Shown in pieces: positions 45,111 through 54,025 of a stretch of DNA of 64,000 nucleotides (positions are counted from its first letter, which is position 1; each line of letters starts with the position of its first letter). A program made the translations under genes and the position numbers. Source of the DNA: UMGS1370 sp046957575 (GTDB lineage: Bacteria; Bacillota; Clostridia; Lachnospirales; Lachnospiraceae). The notes under the pieces were generated by a model. That model did not search any database. It saw nothing but the letters and a program-made list of their open reading frames with translations, and had not been told where the DNA came from. Where the stretch lies: NCBI GenBank assembly GCA_046957575.1, contig JBKUOG010000003.1, positions 62,001 through 126,000 on the forward strand, written 5' to 3'.

Positions 45111-45162
45111 AAAAAGACTCACCTGACATCTTTTGCTGACTGGATGCCAAGTGAGTCTTTTT
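45111..45162. terminator. Bidirectional terminator between flavodiiron and LytTR genes
   Basis: AAAAAGACTCAC (45111-45122) pairs with GTGAGTCTTTTT (45151-45162), giving a T-run on both strands. It ends the flavodiiron transcript and the long zinc-ribbon operon, whose last stop codon overlaps it. Confidence 0.88.
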
Positions 45163-45919
45163 AAGATTCGCTGTTTTCTTCCTTCTCCTCGATTTCAATG
45201 TACTTATTTTCCTGTTTGCTGCAATACTGAGAATAAATTTTAAACGTATCTCCATATCTGGCCTGACTGATGGGGATTTCCTCTCCATTGTCCAGCAATA
45301 TGCTGTTCTTATAGATCCTGACAATTTTATCCATATTTACCAGATAGCTTTTGTGACACTGTAAAAAAATATCGGAAAGTTTCTGTTTCACTGTCTCCAG
45401 TTTCCCATAATAGCAATGCCTGCCTGTATCAGTATGGACTACCACCTTATGGCCTCTGCTTTCTAAAAATAAGATAGTCTCAACTGGAACGGAGTAAATC
45501 TCCCCTCTTTTCCGAAAAACTAAATTCTGCTTTTCCTCATTTGGAGAGTTTTTCTCAATAATCTGCGAACTCATCTCCTCAAAGCGGCTATCAAGAATCG
45601 GTTTCTGATAAACTCCCACAATATTCGATGGAATCAGAAATATCTTTTCGATATAGTCCCTTCCATCCTCTATGACAAGGATTATCTTAGACAGCGGCCT
45701 TTTTTCATAAATCTTTTGGGCAATCTCCAGTTCCGTGCAGTCAACACATTTCTCTACATCCAGTACGATGTAATCAAAATAGTCTCCATACAATACTTCC
45801 TCTAAAAATCGGTCTAATGTCGGAAAAGCAAATACATCTCTAATTCCCACAATTCCCTTTAAAATTCCTTTCATTTGTTCTTTTGATTGCCCGTTATCAC
45901 TAAAAACTGCGATTCTCAT
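45161..45919 (-). CDS. LytTR-family response regulator, last gene of the zinc-ribbon operon
   Basis: 252 residues. The N-terminal receiver-like domain keeps the phospho-acceptor position in YIVLDVE and the Lys in YQKP, but the acidic pair of strand 1 is reduced to FSDNG, so phosphorylation may be weak. The C-terminal LytTR DNA-binding domain is clear: ILFLESRGHKVVVHT, then FLQCHKSYLVNMDKI. LytTR regulators commonly control bacteriocins, quorum sensing or virulence. No histidine kinase is encoded nearby. It lies 40 bases after the 70-residue gene. Confidence 0.85.
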   Translation of the reverse strand: MRIAVFSDNGQSKEQMKGILKGIVGIRDVFAFPTLDRFLEEVLYGDYFDYIVLDVEKCVDCTELEIAQKIYEKRPLSKIILVIEDGRDYIEKIFLIPSNIVGVYQKPILDSRFEEMSSQIIEKNSPNEEKQNLVFRKRGEIYSVPVETILFLESRGHKVVVHTDTGRHCYYGKLETVKQKLSDIFLQCHKSYLVNMDKIVRIYKNSILLDNGEEIPISQARYGDTFKIYSQYCSKQENKYIEIEEKEENSES

Positions 45920-45959
45920 CTGTTTGTTTCCTTATTGTACAGAATTTTTGTTCTAATTT

Positions 45960-46172
45960 TTATACCTCTAAACTGCCTGTTCTGCGAAAATAATCTATGT
46001 ATCCATTGATATATTCCGTATCTATTTCGTTCCATTCAAACCCTGCCTTTTTCAAAAACCACTGTGTAAATTCATTGTCAATCTGAACATTTTCATGAAA
46101 TACCAGGTGTCCTTGTTCATCCATATCATTTTGAAATGCTTCAAAAATATACTCTGTTTTGCGGTTTTTCAT
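45960..46172 (-). CDS. Hypothetical 70-residue protein coupled to the condensation-domain gene
   Basis: I do not recognise a family. The product is acidic and aromatic-rich (FTQWFLKKAGFEWNEID, YINGYIDYFRRTGSLEV) and probably helical. Its ATG overlaps the stop of the preceding gene as ATGA, implying translational coupling. It could be an independent small protein, or the relic of a larger one left by the deletion that truncated the condensation domain. Confidence 0.55.
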   Translation of the reverse strand: MKNRKTEYIFEAFQNDMDEQGHLVFHENVQIDNEFTQWFLKKAGFEWNEIDTEYINGYIDYFRRTGSLEV

Positions 46173-46618
46173 AGTCTTTTGAAGTTCCTCATTTTTACCA
46201 TAAGACTGAATGTCCAGGCGTCTGAGATCAAATGGCTTAATACTGCCAGAATTCCGCTCTTTCCTTCTGCAGTAAATACCGAAAAACGATACATCGCTCT
46301 GTCTTCCAGTCCCAATGGTTCTTTGGCCATTTTCTCTGCATATGCATCAAATTCCTGCATAGACTGAAATGACATCACTGGTATTTCATCATTGATTTCA
46401 TTTACCACATACTGCCCTGGTTCTCCATCTTCAGAAAATCGCATACGCATACCGCTCTGACTTTGTATAAATCTTTGAATCGCCTGCTGCAGAAACGAAG
46501 AATTCCTCTTTTCTTTATAAAATACTGCACCGCACAAATTAGAGATTGCTGTATCTTCATAATATTTCTGTAGATTCCAGATATTTTTCTGCTGGATTGT
46601 TAACGGCAGCTTTTCCAT
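46169..46618 (-). CDS. Truncated NRPS-type condensation-domain protein
   Basis: The N-terminal third of a condensation domain: the opening LPLTIQQKNIW (C1-like), SGMRMRFSEDGEPGQYV, and the catalytic-site region SHLISDAWTFSLM, which corresponds to the HHxxxDG motif with Ser and Ala replacing His and Gly. Complete domains run about 430 residues; this product stops about 20 residues after the motif. The start at 46618 has AAGGGG upstream; the longer frame to 46654 lacks a site. It is unlikely to form peptide bonds by itself; a binding or regulatory role, or decay, is possible. Confidence 0.68.
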   Translation of the reverse strand: MEKLPLTIQQKNIWNLQKYYEDTAISNLCGAVFYKEKRNSSFLQQAIQRFIQSQSGMRMRFSEDGEPGQYVVNEINDEIPVMSFQSMQEFDAYAEKMAKEPLGLEDRAMYRFSVFTAEGKSGILAVLSHLISDAWTFSLMVKMRNFKRL

Positions 46619-46657
46619 CTCTTTATTCCCCTTTTCTTTCATCGGCAACGCCAATGG

Positions 46658-48211
46658 CTACCTCTTTGGCTCCAAATACAAAAACTCTTTTACCTCTGTA
46701 TCAATTACGTACTTTCTCTCTCCGTCATAGTAAATCAGTTCTCCGCTCTCGCCTTCCGGATCATTTGCCTCGCAAAATAGCGATCTGCCTTCAGAAAGCT
46801 GCTGCACAAATCCCATATTTTTTACTGATGTGGAAATCAATTCTCCCTTCGTTCCCGTAAACTTATATAGGTCATTTCCCTGTATGATCCAGATACACCT
46901 GTCTTCTTTTGTTGGATGGCCCATATCAATCTGATCTCCTGACAGTATCAGTTCCTGATTGCAGAATAATTGTTCCTCGTCTCCGTCTTTTCCATGTTTA
47001 ACATAATAAATATCTGACTCCTCAGCCTTTGGGCGAAGAACACATCGATAATTTCCGTCTGCATTATCTGCAATCTGTTTCACTTCCCCCATTTTGTCCG
47101 TTCCACAGTTGACAGAAAGAATATAACTCTCTCTTAAAAAATCGTCATAAGAACTGAAATATACGTTTTCATGATAGCTGTCATATTCCACCCTTCCTAA
47201 GTACATGCCTGTCTCTATCTCAAATATGTGTTCTATGTCTTCGCCAGAAATAGAAATACTGCTGATACCATCATAGTGATTTGACACAAATACCTCATGT
47301 TCCAAATCCCCTCTCCCGCCTGACTTAAGAACTTTCCTTTCTGTTAAATCCTGTAGAATAAACATACCATTTTGATCCCAGCCATAAATTTTTGAAAAAT
47401 CTTCTGTGATATCTAAAATAGCCCCATCTTCTATTAATTTCCTTGTTTCCAGGCCATTCTCTACATCCAGTATGTAACCGTCCTCTAGTCCTGTCTCCTC
47501 CTTATAGTCTGTCCATAAAATCTTCGTTTTCTCTTTATCTAAGAAAACCTTGTCTACTCCTGAAGCCAGTCGGGTTATTGTCTCACAATCACTTAAATAG
47601 AGGTTGCCGCCTTTTTGATACACAATCCGATCGTCTTTTGTCAGCCTATGAGTTTCAACCTCACTATCTACTTTTATTTTCTCGTTTCCATCTTCGCTAT
47701 AGAAAAGAGTATATGTTTCTGCCAGTCCATCTTCGCCTATCTGGATTTCTCCTATGGACAGAGAACCATTTCCATTCTCACTCACTAATTCTGGCCGAAA
47801 ATATAAAGGAGCATTCATGTCCTCTCCATGCATTCTCTCAGTCCTTGTCATAATAACCAGTTCTCCCATATTGCTGTCTGTTCCAAATTCCATAGGTTTT
47901 TTTTCTGGTTTCTCAAGATTCACTCCATAAAGCGTATCTTCTTTTACATAAAACAAGTTCGGATTTTTCTTTCCTAATAATCCTAAAGATGAATGCTTAA
48001 GTAATGCAAAGACTCCCCCTGCTACCAAAAAAGCAACTGCAACCACAACCATATTTGCTGCAGCAATCTTGCATTTCTTCTTCTCTTTTCTTTTTATCTG
48101 ACATCCGCACTTTCCACAAAACACCTGTTCTTCCTCTATCTTAGCACCGCAGTTGGGACAATATACTATACGGCCGGATTTCTGTTTATGATTGTCTGCT
48201 TTCATACTCAC
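46658..48211 (-). CDS. Zinc-ribbon membrane protein with propeller-like extracellular domain
   Basis: 517 residues. An N-terminal zinc ribbon (C18, C21, C32, C35; YCPNCG and FCGKCG) lies in the cytoplasm. It is followed by a basic stretch and one membrane helix (about 50-70). The roughly 440-residue C-terminal part is beta-rich with repeated units such as RIVYQKGGNLYLSD, TKILWTDYKEE and CRPKAEESDIYYVKH-like (RPKAEESDIYYVKH), suggesting a WD40/TolB-like propeller outside the cell. Ligand and function are unknown. It is the third zinc-ribbon gene in this operon. Confidence 0.75.
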   Translation of the reverse strand: MSMKADNHKQKSGRIVYCPNCGAKIEEEQVFCGKCGCQIKRKEKKKCKIAAANMVVVAVAFLVAGGVFALLKHSSLGLLGKKNPNLFYVKEDTLYGVNLEKPEKKPMEFGTDSNMGELVIMTRTERMHGEDMNAPLYFRPELVSENGNGSLSIGEIQIGEDGLAETYTLFYSEDGNEKIKVDSEVETHRLTKDDRIVYQKGGNLYLSDCETITRLASGVDKVFLDKEKTKILWTDYKEETGLEDGYILDVENGLETRKLIEDGAILDITEDFSKIYGWDQNGMFILQDLTERKVLKSGGRGDLEHEVFVSNHYDGISSISISGEDIEHIFEIETGMYLGRVEYDSYHENVYFSSYDDFLRESYILSVNCGTDKMGEVKQIADNADGNYRCVLRPKAEESDIYYVKHGKDGDEEQLFCNQELILSGDQIDMGHPTKEDRCIWIIQGNDLYKFTGTKGELISTSVKNMGFVQQLSEGRSLFCEANDPEGESGELIYYDGERKYVIDTEVKEFLYLEPKR

Positions 48212-48220
48212 TCACCCAGT

Positions 48221-48724
48221 TTATTCCTTTATATAAACATCTTCCTCCAATTTTAATTCAGAGCCATTGATATACCACTCGCCATCATCAATACGGGAGT
48301 ATAGACGGCCATTTTCGTTCCACTCCAATGTTGCGGCTTCAAAAAGCCCCAGTCCTTTTATGTGAAGCGTTTTATCCTCATCAATCGTATATGTAGCCGG
48401 AATCTCTCCCATGATCATTGTTCCATCTTCATAGAAAGTAACGTCATCGCCAGAATCACTCTCCCAGCTCCCTACGATCAGTTTTTCCGGAGTTTTTGAA
48501 ATTTGTGAAATTAATATGGACAAAACAAACAGCAGTGCACCTCCTGCTAATAAATATCCTATAGCTGCTTTTGGCAGTTGGATTTCTTTACTCTTTTCTG
48601 TATCTTCCTCTAATTTTGAACCACAATTATGGCAGTAACGTGAAGGTCCAATCTGTTCGTCCAACTTTGCTCCGCAATTAGGACAATATTTTACCATTTT
48701 TTTGTTTCCATTCAGATTTTCCAT
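48221..48724 (-). CDS. Zinc-ribbon membrane protein with lipocalin-like extracellular domain
   Basis: 167 residues: a cytoplasmic zinc ribbon (C14, C17, C31, C34), one membrane helix (about 53-73), and an extracellular domain of about 85 residues. That domain, IVGSWESDSGDDVTFYEDGTM then EWNENGRLYSRIDDGEWYING, looks like DUF5640/lipocalin-type beta barrels. The same architecture as its neighbour suggests related sensors or envelope proteins. The gap to the next gene is nine bases. Confidence 0.72.
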   Translation of the reverse strand: MENLNGNKKMVKYCPNCGAKLDEQIGPSRYCHNCGSKLEEDTEKSKEIQLPKAAIGYLLAGGALLFVLSILISQISKTPEKLIVGSWESDSGDDVTFYEDGTMIMGEIPATYTIDEDKTLHIKGLGLFEAATLEWNENGRLYSRIDDGEWYINGSELKLEEDVYIKE

Positions 48725-48762
48725 CCCTTATCTCCCTTGTATTCCCATTCTCTTTTGTTTAA

Positions 48763-49260
48763 TTATACGGACACATTTTCAGAACTCTCTCTATCCCAAA
48801 AATTCTCGATTGGATTTCCACAGGAAGTACAAAATCGCATTCCTTTTTTTACTACTCCTCCACATTTTGGACATACCACCAGTTCCTCCTGATTCAGCCT
48901 GGCAATTCTTGGCATGGCCACTCCACAAGCGCTGCAAAAAGCTGCATCTTTTGGAACTTCTGCCCCGCAGTTTTCACAAATGCATACCCCTTTCACATCC
49001 TGTATCTCCTTCTGATAAGAACAGATACGCTCTTCTGCACCAATAAGAACGTTCATCATTCCTGAAAAATCTGTTTCGCAGTCGTTTCTGTGAAGAACCG
49101 CATACAATTTTCCTATCTCACAATACTGTTTCTCAATCAATTTTTCCTGTTCGGCAATCAGAGAATTAAGGCGTCCCACATCTGACATTTCTTTTGTCTT
49201 CTGCAAAGTTTTCTGCCCTGCCTCTGATACCATTTTCCCAAATTCATCAAAAAAAGCCAT
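48763..49260 (-). CDS. Double zinc-ribbon protein with N-terminal coiled coil
   Basis: 165 residues, soluble. A helical N-terminal region (about residues 1-90, with GRLNSLIAEQEKLIEKQY) is followed by two zinc ribbons (C95, C98, C109, C112 and C130, C133, C144, C147). No membrane helix is seen. The ATG at 49260 is preferred over a TTG at 49266 because GGGAGGAG lies seven bases upstream. It might bridge other zinc-ribbon proteins or bind nucleic acid; function is unknown. Confidence 0.75.
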   Translation of the reverse strand: MAFFDEFGKMVSEAGQKTLQKTKEMSDVGRLNSLIAEQEKLIEKQYCEIGKLYAVLHRNDCETDFSGMMNVLIGAEERICSYQKEIQDVKGVCICENCGAEVPKDAAFCSACGVAMPRIARLNQEELVVCPKCGGVVKKGMRFCTSCGNPIENFWDRESSENVSV

Positions 49261-49294
49261 ACTCAAACTCCTCCCTTGTATCTTTATTTTTCTT

Positions 49295-50701
49295 CTATAT
49301 CAAACTTTCCAAAAACTCAATCATAGTTTCCCTGGATTCCACTAAATCGCTCTTTTTTAATTCTCTCACAAACTCATAGATTACATGGCACAGGGACTCC
49401 TCAAAAAAGGTCAGCATCAAGCATGTATTATCTCTCTTTTTCCGGGTGCAGTTGATGCCGTTTTCTTTACTGATAATCATATAAAAATCCCGGCTTAATG
49501 AAATGGCATCATCCTTTAATAAATATCCATTCTCTTTATTGTCTAAAATTGCTTCCAGGATCTTTTGAATTGCCTCTTTTCGTTTCTCTGCCGGAAATGG
49601 AAGAAAATGTTCAGACAATCCATCAATCACATGACCATTCTCATAAAAATCCATAACTCCCTTTCTGGTAAAAAAATTGTATACTTTTAGACTTTCTGCC
49701 TCAGAACTCAGTTCCTGATTTTCCTGCCGTAAAAACTGAATCAGCTCTTCTCTTTTTTCATCGTCCGGTTTTATTAACGAAATCCAAAAATCCGAACTGT
49801 ATGTGGGGAACGGAATCATCGGGCAGAGTCTGTACACTTCTTTGCTTTTGTAAAAATCGTATCCCTGCATAACCCGCTTGAAATCTCCCAGTCTTGCATC
49901 GTTAGTCGTAAAAATAGAAGTATAATTCTTGATCTTATTATAGCGTTTCTGGAATAACTCCACCTTTTCTTTATCTTCAAAGAAAATACCGTCCTCAAAA
50001 TCTGTGGAGAAAATTACTCCCATGGAATCGCTTACAATTAAATACGGCATCAGGGAAGTGCTGCCGTACCGGATCAAAACACTATCATAAAAATAATAAA
50101 TAGAATAGCTGAATTTGCCCATCAGAGCAGGAATCAGTTTTTCCAGTGCGCTGATATTTTTTACACCGCTGTCGCTGCGTTCACTCTCCAGACAGATAAT
50201 CTGCTCTATGGATAATTTGGGATTGTCCCGCAAAATATTTAATAAAAGATAAAGCACCTCGCATTCCGGCTGGCACAGGATCCTCAAACTTTCATTTTTT
50301 TCATAAGCATTTAACAGGATCTGAAAGATAACTCTGTTTAAATTTTCACGTCCATGAATAATTTCGCTAATATTCTCTCTCTGCATTTTAAAGGAACTGA
50401 TAGGATGTTCTTCCTGATCTACATTAAGATTTTCAATGAACTTAATTACCGTCTTTACTTTATAATAATTTTCTTCTCCTACCTGCATAATCCGATACAG
50501 TTCACACAAATGCCGTTCTTCATCTGGCGATAAATTCAAAATATGGATGAGTCTATTGAATAATCGTTCATTCAAATACCGCTTTCCTGCTAACATTTGG
50601 TAAAAGGAAGACGGATCCACATCTGCCTTTAATGCCAGTTTATTCTTGCTTATCTTTTTTCGCGTAATTGTTGTATTTAATTCTTCTAAAAATTTAGACA
50701 T
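49295..50701 (-). CDS. HTH-domain regulator heading the zinc-ribbon operon
   Basis: 468 residues. An N-terminal XRE-like helix-turn-helix (about residues 8-60: ISKNKLALKADVDPSSFYQMLAGKRYLN) is followed by about 400 residues without a recognised domain, mostly helical. Large regulators of this kind sense a ligand or partner in the long C-terminal part. It is the first gene of a seven-gene operon and lies 34 bases before the double zinc-ribbon gene. TGCCA repeats around its promoter suggest autoregulation. Confidence 0.75.
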   Translation of the reverse strand: MSKFLEELNTTITRKKISKNKLALKADVDPSSFYQMLAGKRYLNERLFNRLIHILNLSPDEERHLCELYRIMQVGEENYYKVKTVIKFIENLNVDQEEHPISSFKMQRENISEIIHGRENLNRVIFQILLNAYEKNESLRILCQPECEVLYLLLNILRDNPKLSIEQIICLESERSDSGVKNISALEKLIPALMGKFSYSIYYFYDSVLIRYGSTSLMPYLIVSDSMGVIFSTDFEDGIFFEDKEKVELFQKRYNKIKNYTSIFTTNDARLGDFKRVMQGYDFYKSKEVYRLCPMIPFPTYSSDFWISLIKPDDEKREELIQFLRQENQELSSEAESLKVYNFFTRKGVMDFYENGHVIDGLSEHFLPFPAEKRKEAIQKILEAILDNKENGYLLKDDAISLSRDFYMIISKENGINCTRKKRDNTCLMLTFFEESLCHVIYEFVRELKKSDLVESRETMIEFLESLI

Positions 50702-50757
50702 GTCTTCACCACCGGTTTTCTCTTTTGTCCCTAATCTTTTTTATTTCAATTTATTTA

Positions 50758-50786
50758 ATCATACCATTGGCACTTTTATTTCTCAA
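50758..50786 (-). promoter_or_regulatory. Promoter of the zinc-ribbon operon
   Basis: On the minus strand TTGAGA (50781-50786) and TATGAT (50758-50763) are 17 bases apart. TGGCA occurs on the plus strand at 50768-50772, 50791-50795 and 50804-50808, that is once in the spacer and twice upstream, at about one or two helical turns; this may be an operator. Confidence 0.55.
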
Positions 50787-50852
50787 TATATGGCATTCTA
50801 TTTGGCATTATTTGTTAAATCCATCTGCCAATAGAAAATTGTTATAAAACAA

Positions 50853-50885
50853 GGAGAACCGAAACCTTCGATGTCTCTGTTCTCC
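50853..50885 (-). terminator. Terminator of the four-helix gene
   Basis: GGAGAAC (50853-50859) pairs with GTTCTCC (50879-50885), with an inner CGAA/TTCG stem; on the minus strand TTGTTTTATAAC follows. The T-run is interrupted, so strength is moderate. Confidence 0.6.
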
Positions 50886-50894
50886 CTGCGCTCT

Positions 50895-51329
50895 TTATAA
50901 AAAGCCTTTTAATTTTTCTAAACTCTTTTCTTCAAATTTCTGAAGTTCTTCCATCAGTTTTACAATCCGGCTATCCTCACCCTGATATGCATTTATCTTT
51001 TTAATTGCATCATTGATTCCCATGGTACTCCCCTGAATCAGCATTTCTGCCATATGGGAAACACTTTTATCTGTCATGGTCTGCACATTAATCATCAGAT
51101 ACGTCCGAAGTTTTTCAAAAGCACCTAACCCTTTTTCGTCAAAGCCGCTTTCACAAAGCATGTGCTTTGCCCTTTTGTGAAATTCCTGATACCCCTCCTG
51201 CTGCTTTTCCAAAAAAGCACGAAACTCCTCGTCTTTGGTCATTTTACTTAACTGCTCCATGGTTTCTGTTCCCATCTGGGAATTCTGGTAAATAAAATTC
51301 AGCAATTCTGCATGTTCATTCATATCCAT
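50895..51329 (-). CDS. Predicted helical-bundle protein, ferritin-like size
   Basis: About 144 residues, almost entirely helical: MNEHAELLNFIYQNSQMG, FRAFLEKQQEGYQEFHKRAK, then NDAIKKINAYQ. The pattern recalls DUF2383-type ferritin-like four-helix bundles, but metal ligands are not convincing and the family call is a guess. AAAGGAG precedes ATGs at 51329 and 51323; either could start. It is a single-gene unit with its own promoter and terminator between the two accessory operons. Confidence 0.6.
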   Translation of the reverse strand: MDMNEHAELLNFIYQNSQMGTETMEQLSKMTKDEEFRAFLEKQQEGYQEFHKRAKHMLCESGFDEKGLGAFEKLRTYLMINVQTMTDKSVSHMAEMLIQGSTMGINDAIKKINAYQGEDSRIVKLMEELQKFEEKSLEKLKGFL

Positions 51330-51531
51330 ATACTCCTTTCGTCTAAAGCCTGACTGTATTGTCATCTACATGGATAGAATGCACTGGTTTGGACAAAATA
51401 TTCTCCGTATCTCCTCTCTATATCTGTACAGATTGCAGCGTATATCCAAAGAAACTATTGGGATTGTAAACAAATACCGCAGTTCCTTTTCCCTTAGTCC
51501 CACTTTCCTTTTCTGAATCTTATACAAGATT

Positions 51532-51561
51532 ATTATAACCTTTTCTTCTTATATGCTGCAA
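51532..51561 (-). promoter_or_regulatory. Promoter in the 315-base gap upstream of the helical-bundle gene
   Basis: On the minus strand TTGCAG (51556-51561) and TATAAT (51532-51537) are 18 bases apart. This gives a leader of about 195 bases before the gene at 50895-51329. I see no other gene or strong hairpin in 51366-51680; the upstream permease operon has no clear terminator here. Confidence 0.5.
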
Positions 51562-51680
51562 ATTTAATTATGTATAAAATCCCTTTATTTTTGTCTAATA
51601 GCGATATTAAAATATTTTCAATAGACTTTTTGCAGTATGTCCTTGTTCTAAAAATCTTACAATAGATACTTCTATATCCA

Positions 51681-52757
51681 TCAAAACATCCCAAAATACC
51701 ATGCAGGCGGCAAAAACCATCGAATGAGCCCTATAAAGTCCAGCCATTTTCCTGCATCAATAAAAATGGGGCACACTAAAAGCAGTCCCAACGCCAAAGC
51801 CGGAATGAGCATGGCAATCCATTCTGCTTTGGGAACTGCGGCAGAAGCCGCCCAGGCATAAAATATCGAGACTGTGCCGCAGGCTGACAGGGCAGCAATT
51901 TCCAAAACAATGCCCTGAAATTCTCCTGTCACCCACAACCCCATCCATCCGGATATTGCAGCCAAGCATACCGGAGCTGCCAGAGTCCCCAGTTTGCACA
52001 GCGCCTTTTCTCCATGGGGAACTGCCAGAAACAATCCTCTTTGTTCATCTTCCTTCATACTGCATGCTGCAAAAAAAGAGGACAGGAATACAAAAACCCC
52101 AATCAGCCCCCGCACAGGAAAAATCTGATTGTCTGCCTGGGCATCTTCCATCTGTCCATCTGAGTTGTCTAGTCCTTCTGTCTTAAATTCAAAATCAAAG
52201 GTACTTCCGTTTTCCTGATAAACCTGATACCAGGAAATCGCCTCTTTCCTAAAAAATTCTTCTGGTTCCTTTCTCTGCGTCTGTTCTCCCTGACTTTCTG
52301 CATAATCCGCAAATATCATTCCATCGTACCTTGCCGCCAAAACAGAAAATACCACTTCTCCTGCTAATGGCTCTAAAATCGTAGAGGGAGCAGTGTATAC
52401 AAAAATGGAGCGCTTATATCTGCCCTGATCCAGTTTTTTCTCCAAATCCTCTGGAAAAAAGTATCCGCACTCTGCCTGTCTCATCTGAACCGCCCTTTTT
52501 AGTTCTTCCTCTGTGCTGTATGAAACAAATTCAAACATGCTTCCCTCTTCACTCATCTGCATCAAATCTGCCTTGAGATCGGTTCCCAGCCCATCTCCTT
52601 CTGCCGCCACTCCAATTTGAATTTTTTCCGTCTCCTCCGGCTCCAACGTGGAAATTCCCCAAAGAAGAATTGGCATTGCAAGCAAAAGAAGCGCAAATCC
52701 AGGGTGGAGCAGCCATCTTTTTACAGACAGAAAAAACCAAACCGTCATCCTCCTCAT
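51681..52757 (-). CDS. ABC-2-type permease, second subunit
   Basis: 358 residues with the ABC2_membrane_3-like layout: one N-terminal membrane helix (about 18-36), an extracytoplasmic domain of about 175 residues, then about five helices (FPVRGLIGVFVFLSSFFAACSM, and later LIPALALGLLLVCPIF). It overlaps the partner permease by four bases. With the ATPase at 55803-56474 it should form an exporter or membrane-remodelling complex; the substrate is unknown. Confidence 0.8.
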   Translation of the reverse strand: MRRMTVWFFLSVKRWLLHPGFALLLLAMPILLWGISTLEPEETEKIQIGVAAEGDGLGTDLKADLMQMSEEGSMFEFVSYSTEEELKRAVQMRQAECGYFFPEDLEKKLDQGRYKRSIFVYTAPSTILEPLAGEVVFSVLAARYDGMIFADYAESQGEQTQRKEPEEFFRKEAISWYQVYQENGSTFDFEFKTEGLDNSDGQMEDAQADNQIFPVRGLIGVFVFLSSFFAACSMKEDEQRGLFLAVPHGEKALCKLGTLAAPVCLAAISGWMGLWVTGEFQGIVLEIAALSACGTVSIFYAWAASAAVPKAEWIAMLIPALALGLLLVCPIFIDAGKWLDFIGLIRWFLPPAWYFGMF

Positions 52758-54007
52758 GACCTTTCTCCTTTCCTGACTGCTGCAATTACCAAAGATCCCA
52801 TACTAACTGCGAGCAATTTTAATATTATGAGCCAGTCCGTTCCGCTTAAGAAAAACCGTTTCATGCCGGAAATCAGAACGGTGGTGGGAAGATATCCGGA
52901 TATGTCACGAAAACTTTGTGGGAGAAACACCTCTGGCACAATTCCTCCGGAAATCATCATCATGCCGCATGTTCCCAGAAACAGCATCATCATGCCGCCG
53001 ATTAAAGTCCCGGATAAACTATAGCAAAGCACAATTATAGATGAAACTGCCAAAAGAATTGCAGCAGCCAGCGCCATCCGAAATCCTAGTGTTCCCCGGC
53101 TTTTTTCACCGATTTCAAATAAAAAAACAGACAGGTTTTCTGCCAGAACGCTGCCGGAAAACATCCAACTGTAAATTCCTGCTATCGCCAGAAATAGCGC
53201 TGGCAAACAAGTAAGTACTCCCATGATTCCTATGGCTTTTGCCGCCGTCCGGATGCCGGCTCCAATCCCCAAAAGCTGCAGCTTTTCCTTTCTGGCCCTG
53301 CCATCTTCTGCAAAAAAGGAGGCTGCCGGTATTCCGGAAAGCAGCAGCAAAAATACTGCTCCGGCTGCTGTATAATGGTACTGTACCGACACATCCTCTA
53401 CAGAAAAAACCTGGCGTTTGCGAAAATACGCATCTCTGTCAAGACTGTAGGACAAATATTTTGCATTCAGATACTGCTCTGCTTCTTGTATACTGGCCGG
53501 AACTTGGTAAAGTTTGTGCATGTGATTGGCTGCATAGATTCCTGCCTGAGCGCTGGATAAGGTCCTGGCCCCAGCCTGGGCCAGTTCCTTAAAAATCTGT
53601 TCCTCAATTCCCATAGGACCAGAAAATACTATCGTAACCGGCCGGTTGCTTCCATCTATAATACTGCTCACAAAGTCTTTCGGCACCAGCATCAAACAGG
53701 CAAATTCTCCTGACTTTGTCCTTTTCTTTCCCTCTTCTTCCTCTGCAAAAACAAACTCACATATAGATTTTACACTGTCTAATGATCCTAACATAGAGAC
53801 AACCTTTTGAGCCTGGGCATCTTCTTCCTGCAAAACCACGCCGACCTTAAGTTTGTTGATTTCCTGCCCCTCTTCCAGAGTCCGAAAAGCAAAAAGGGCA
53901 ATGGCGCCCAGCAATCCTGCCAGTACCATTGCCCCAGCAGCAGTCCATGGAAGAATGCGCAGCGCCTTTTTTAATTCCAGTTTGATATATATAAAAAACG
54001 TCCGCAT
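52754..54007 (-). CDS. ABC-2-type permease, first subunit
   Basis: 417 residues, same layout as its partner: an N-terminal helix (about 19-40), an extracytoplasmic domain of about 180 residues (including KDFVSSIIDGSNRPVTIVFSG), then five or six helices (GAVFLLLLSGIPAASFFAED onward). ABC-2 pairs of this kind export lipids, peptides or antibiotics. It follows the zinc-ribbon gene by 18 bases. Confidence 0.82.
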   Translation of the reverse strand: MRTFFIYIKLELKKALRILPWTAAGAMVLAGLLGAIALFAFRTLEEGQEINKLKVGVVLQEEDAQAQKVVSMLGSLDSVKSICEFVFAEEEEGKKRTKSGEFACLMLVPKDFVSSIIDGSNRPVTIVFSGPMGIEEQIFKELAQAGARTLSSAQAGIYAANHMHKLYQVPASIQEAEQYLNAKYLSYSLDRDAYFRKRQVFSVEDVSVQYHYTAAGAVFLLLLSGIPAASFFAEDGRARKEKLQLLGIGAGIRTAAKAIGIMGVLTCLPALFLAIAGIYSWMFSGSVLAENLSVFLFEIGEKSRGTLGFRMALAAAILLAVSSIIVLCYSLSGTLIGGMMMLFLGTCGMMMISGGIVPEVFLPQSFRDISGYLPTTVLISGMKRFFLSGTDWLIILKLLAVSMGSLVIAAVRKGERS

Positions 54008-54025
54008 GTTCCCTCCTGCCTGCTA

